Shown here: positions 5,384 through 7,289 of the stretch, piece by piece | Numbering within the stretch: the first letter of the stretch is position 1 | Layout: every line of letters begins with the position of its first letter | Origin: Nocardia sp. | GTDB taxonomy: Bacteria > Actinomycetota > Actinomycetes > Mycobacteriales > Mycobacteriaceae | Length of the DNA: 7,289 nucleotides | NCBI GenBank assembly: GCA_013361595.1 | Contig: JABFXT010000037.1 | Span: forward strand, 1 to 7,289 | Direction: 5' to 3' | Notes under the pieces: generated by a model | What the model saw: the letters and a program-made list of their open reading frames with translations, nothing else | The model's database searches: none | What the model was told of the DNA's origin: nothing | Position numbers and translations under genes: made by a program

Positions 5384-6109
5384 TCAGCTCGCGGCGGACT
5401 CCGGGATGCGCGGCAGATGGGAGGAGGGGCCCGAGGGCACGTTCTTCTTGAGGCTGGCGGCGTAGACGTCGACGTATTCCTGACCCGACATCCGCATCAG
5501 CTCGTACATGACCTCGTCGGTGACCGCGCGCTCGACGAAGCGGTTGCCGCCCATGCCCTCGTAGCGGGAGAAATCGATCGGCTTACCGAACTTCACGGTG
5601 ACCTTGCGTCGCCGCCATCGGAACGGTCCGGGCGGGCTCACCTCATCGGTGCCGATCACCGCGACCGGGATCACCGGAACCCCGGTTTCCAGCGCGAGTC
5701 GGGCCATACCCGTTTTGCCCTTGTACAGCCGGCCGTCCGGGGAACGGGTGCCCTCCGGGTAGAGGCCCACGAGCCGGCCTTCGTCCAGCAGCTTGCTCGC
5801 CGCGATGAGCGCGTCCTCGGCCGCGTCGGCGCCGCTGCGGTCGATGGGGTACTGGCCCGAGGCACTGAAGAAGAACTTCTGGAACCGGCCTTTGAGACCC
5901 GGGGTGTTGAAGTATTCGGCCTTGGCCAGATAGTTGATCCGCCGCGGACTCGACAGTGGCGCGAAAAGCCAGTCGGCGAACGAGAGGTGGTTCCCCGCCA
6001 TGATGGCCGGACCGTCGGCCGGAATGTTTTCCGCGCCCTCCACCTCGGGCCGGTTGTACAGGTGGATGAACGGACCCAGCAGCACAAACTTAAGCAGCCA
6101 GTAGAACAT
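5384..6109 (-). CDS. plsC: 1-acyl-sn-glycerol-3-phosphate acyltransferase-like protein (PlsC/LPLAT)
   Basis: A 241-aa membrane-associated acyltransferase, expected to transfer an acyl chain from acyl-CoA or acyl-carrier protein to a lysophospholipid in phospholipid synthesis. The four LPLAT blocks are present in order: NHLSFAD at residues 40-46 (catalytic H41-x4-D46), GQYPIDRSG at 85-93, YPEGTRSPDGRLYKGKTG at 117-134 (EGTR 119-122 binds the glycerol phosphate) and GVPVIPVAVIGTDEV at 143-157. A hydrophobic N-terminus (FYWLLKFVLLGPF) suggests membrane contact. The tail SGQEYVDVYAASLKKN (208-223) resembles the mycobacterial Rv2182c-type protein as I recall it. ATG 6109 was chosen over the open frame to 6181 because AAGGA (6114-6118) precedes it by 4 nt and homologues begin with a hydrophobic stretch. 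It is first in a likely two-gene unit with the TrpF-like gene and has its own candidate promoter. Confidence 0.93.
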   Translation of the reverse strand: MFYWLLKFVLLGPFIHLYNRPEVEGAENIPADGPAIMAGNHLSFADWLFAPLSSPRRINYLAKAEYFNTPGLKGRFQKFFFSASGQYPIDRSGADAAEDALIAASKLLDEGRLVGLYPEGTRSPDGRLYKGKTGMARLALETGVPVIPVAVIGTDEVSPPGPFRWRRRKVTVKFGKPIDFSRYEGMGGNRFVERAVTDEVMYELMRMSGQEYVDVYAASLKKNVPSGPSSHLPRIPESAAS

Positions 6110-6164
6110 GACGTCCTTACTCCGGGAACCGGGATGGAATTTCGGGGAATGCCTCTGCAGGCCG

Positions 6165-6194
6165 ACTCTACCGCCGGTCACAGATCACATCCAA
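6165..6194 (-). promoter_or_regulatory. sigma-A-like promoter candidate for plsC-trpF
   Basis: On the reverse strand TTGGAT (6189-6194) is followed by an 18-bp spacer and TAGAGT (6165-6170; fits TANNNT). Transcription would start near 6158, giving a leader of roughly 50 nt before ATG 6109. The -35 shares only TTG with the consensus, but spacing and position are good. The region upstream holds the repeats described at 6228-6279. Confidence 0.4.
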
Positions 6195-6227
6195 GCCCCG
6201 CGAACAATGTCACTCACACCATCGGCC

Positions 6228-6279
6228 CGGCATTTCACCAGTGCGTTTCGGTCAGGTGAACGTGATGCGTCGGCATTTC
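6228..6279. repeat. short repeats in the plsC upstream region
   Basis: CGGCATTTC occurs as an exact 9-bp direct repeat at 6228-6236 and 6271-6279, 43 bp apart (about four helical turns). Between them TTCACC (6234-6239) and GGTGAA (6255-6260) form a 6-bp inverted repeat with centres about 21 bp apart. They lie upstream of the candidate plsC -35. They may be regulator sites or chance. Confidence 0.25.
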
Positions 6280-6320
6280 GGGCAATTCGGATGTTGCGGT
6301 GCCGGTATGCGATTGTGACC

Positions 6321-7289
6321 TCAGCGCCCGCCGATGAGCGCGGTGCGAGCGAGCTCGGCGGCGCCGATCATCCCGGCCGCCTCACCGAGTTGCGTGGTCC
6401 GGATACGCGCCAGCGGGCGGTGCCCGTGTCCGGTGACCGCTTTCGCGTACTCCTCGCGCGCCTCGTCGAGGAACAGCGGCGCCGAACTACTCACCCCGCC
6501 CGCGATGACCACCAGATCAGGGTCGAAGATATCGCCGACGAAGGCCAATCCGAGGCCGAGCCAGCCGGCGAAATCGGCCATGACGCGGACAGCGAGCCGG
6601 TCGCCGTCGTGTGCGGCATCGGCGACGCGGCGCCCGGTGAGGGCACCCGGGTCGGCGACGATCTCGCGGGCCAGCGGCGAGGTGGCGGATTCGGTGGCCA
6701 GCAGTTCGATCGCGGTCTCGGCGAGGGCCGTCCCACTGCAGTACCGCTCCCAGCAACCGCGTTTCCCGCACCCGCAGTCGCGGCCCTGCGGGACCACCTG
6801 GAGATGGCCGAGCTCGGGAGCCACGCCGTGGGTCCCCCGATACAGTTCCCCGTCGAGCAGCAGGGCGGCGCCGATACCGGTACCGATCGCGATCAGCACC
6901 ACATTGTGACCGCCGGCGGCGGCGCCGAACCGGTACTCGGCCCACATCGCCGCGTTGGCATCGTGTTCGAGCAGCACCGGCAACCCGAGGCGTTCGGTGA
7001 GCCGCTTCGCGACCGGCGCGTCCCGCCAGGGCAGATGCGGGGCGAACCGCACGGTGGTGCGGTCGCGTGAGATGAAACCGGCGACGGCCAGCCCGACAGC
7101 GTCGAGAGTGTGCCGGTCGGCGAGTTCGCGGACCGCACGATCGAGCGCGGATTCCAGCGCTGCCGCCGAATGCGGTGTCGGGTACTGAACGGTATCGAGG
7201 ACCTCACCGGTGCCGTCGACCACCGAAGCGCGGATATTGGTGCCGCCGATATCGATACCGACGGTCAACGGGATCCCGGAGCCGGTGGC
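6321..7289 (-). CDS. ROK-family sugar kinase (glucokinase-like), 5' end off window
   Basis: Cytoplasmic ROK kinase, most likely phosphorylating glucose or a related sugar with ATP or polyphosphate. Counting from a TTG at 7268 (315 aa), the N-terminus has the phosphate-binding DIGGT at residues 6-10, and EHDANAA at 101-107 contains the catalytic Asp103. GTGIG follows at 129-133, and the zinc-binding ROK signature runs from GH at 154-155 to CGCGKRGCWE at 165-174 (zinc ligands H155, C165, C167, C172). A DNA-binding domain is not visible, so this looks like an enzyme rather than a ROK repressor. The frame stays open to the window edge (7289), so the real start may be beyond it; TTG 7268 has no clear ribosome-binding site. 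It is separated from plsC by 211 bp with a candidate promoter, so read-through is possible but plsC probably has its own start. Confidence 0.92.
   Translation of the reverse strand, partial: ATGSGIPLTVGIDIGGTNIRASVVDGTGEVLDTVQYPTPHSAAALESALDRAVRELADRHTLDAVGLAVAGFISRDRTTVRFAPHLPWRDAPVAKRLTERLGLPVLLEHDANAAMWAEYRFGAAAGGHNVVLIAIGTGIGAALLLDGELYRGTHGVAPELGHLQVVPQGRDCGCGKRGCWERYCSGTALAETAIELLATESATSPLAREIVADPGALTGRRVADAAHDGDRLAVRVMADFAGWLGLGLAFVGDIFDPDLVVIAGGVSSSAPLFLDEAREEYAKAVTGHGHRPLARIRTTQLGEAAGMIGAAELARTALIGGR

Noticed and set aside
6183..6217. Repeated TGTGA/TCACA pentamers suggesting a CRP-type site
   Set aside because: The copies are direct repeats and not an inverted pair with the 6-bp spacing a CRP site needs.
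4712..6259. Forward-strand open frame of 515 codons
   Set aside because: It runs antisense through both the TrpF-like and PlsC genes, whose catalytic motifs are intact on the other strand.
1..7289. CRISPR array, tRNA/rRNA, insertion sequence or phage gene
   Set aside because: No regularly spaced repeats, cloverleaf or rRNA-like sequence, transposase or terminal inverted repeats were seen on either strand.

Overview
The window is very GC-rich, with dense coding, GTG and TTG starts, and short or overlapping gene junctions. This points to a high-GC actinobacterium. The acyltransferase at 5384-6109 resembles the mycobacterial Rv2182c-type protein as I remember it, so my best guess is a Nocardia/Rhodococcus-like member of the Mycobacteriales. 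That placement is inferred from protein character, not from a search.

Layout from left to right. (1) Positions 1-95 hold a degenerate GGAGCG-rich tract and a perfect GC hairpin. The hairpin lies just past the stop of (2), a reverse-strand PCMH-type FAD-linked oxidoreductase (96-1373) that may be read from a leaderless promoter. (3) A reverse-strand Spo0M-family arrestin-like protein (1601-2362) follows. (4) A 168-bp divergent promoter region (2363-2530) contains a perfect 14-bp palindrome next to an imperfect 15-bp one. (5) On the forward strand, a two-gene unit encodes a protein with squalene-cyclase/prenyltransferase-like repeats and a three-helix membrane tail (2531-3844). It is coupled by a GTGA overlap to a ten-helix EamA/DMT-family transporter (3841-4746). 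(6) On the reverse strand, reading leftward, come a ROK-family sugar kinase running off the right edge (6321-7289), a PlsC-type acyltransferase (5384-6109) and a TrpF-family TIM-barrel protein (4634-5368). The last two are 15 bp apart and probably co-transcribed. The TrpF-like gene converges on the EamA gene and overlaps it by 113 bp.

How the genes fit together: the ROK kinase and PlsC are ordinary central-metabolism and lipid genes. The least explained parts are the repeat-protein/EamA pair with its possible operator, and the TrpF-like gene. Many actinobacteria lack trpF because PriA supplies the activity, and this copy appears to lack the arginine that normally contacts the anthranilate part of the substrate. 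No tRNA, rRNA, CRISPR array, insertion sequence or phage gene was seen. No gene-free stretch exceeds about 230 bp.
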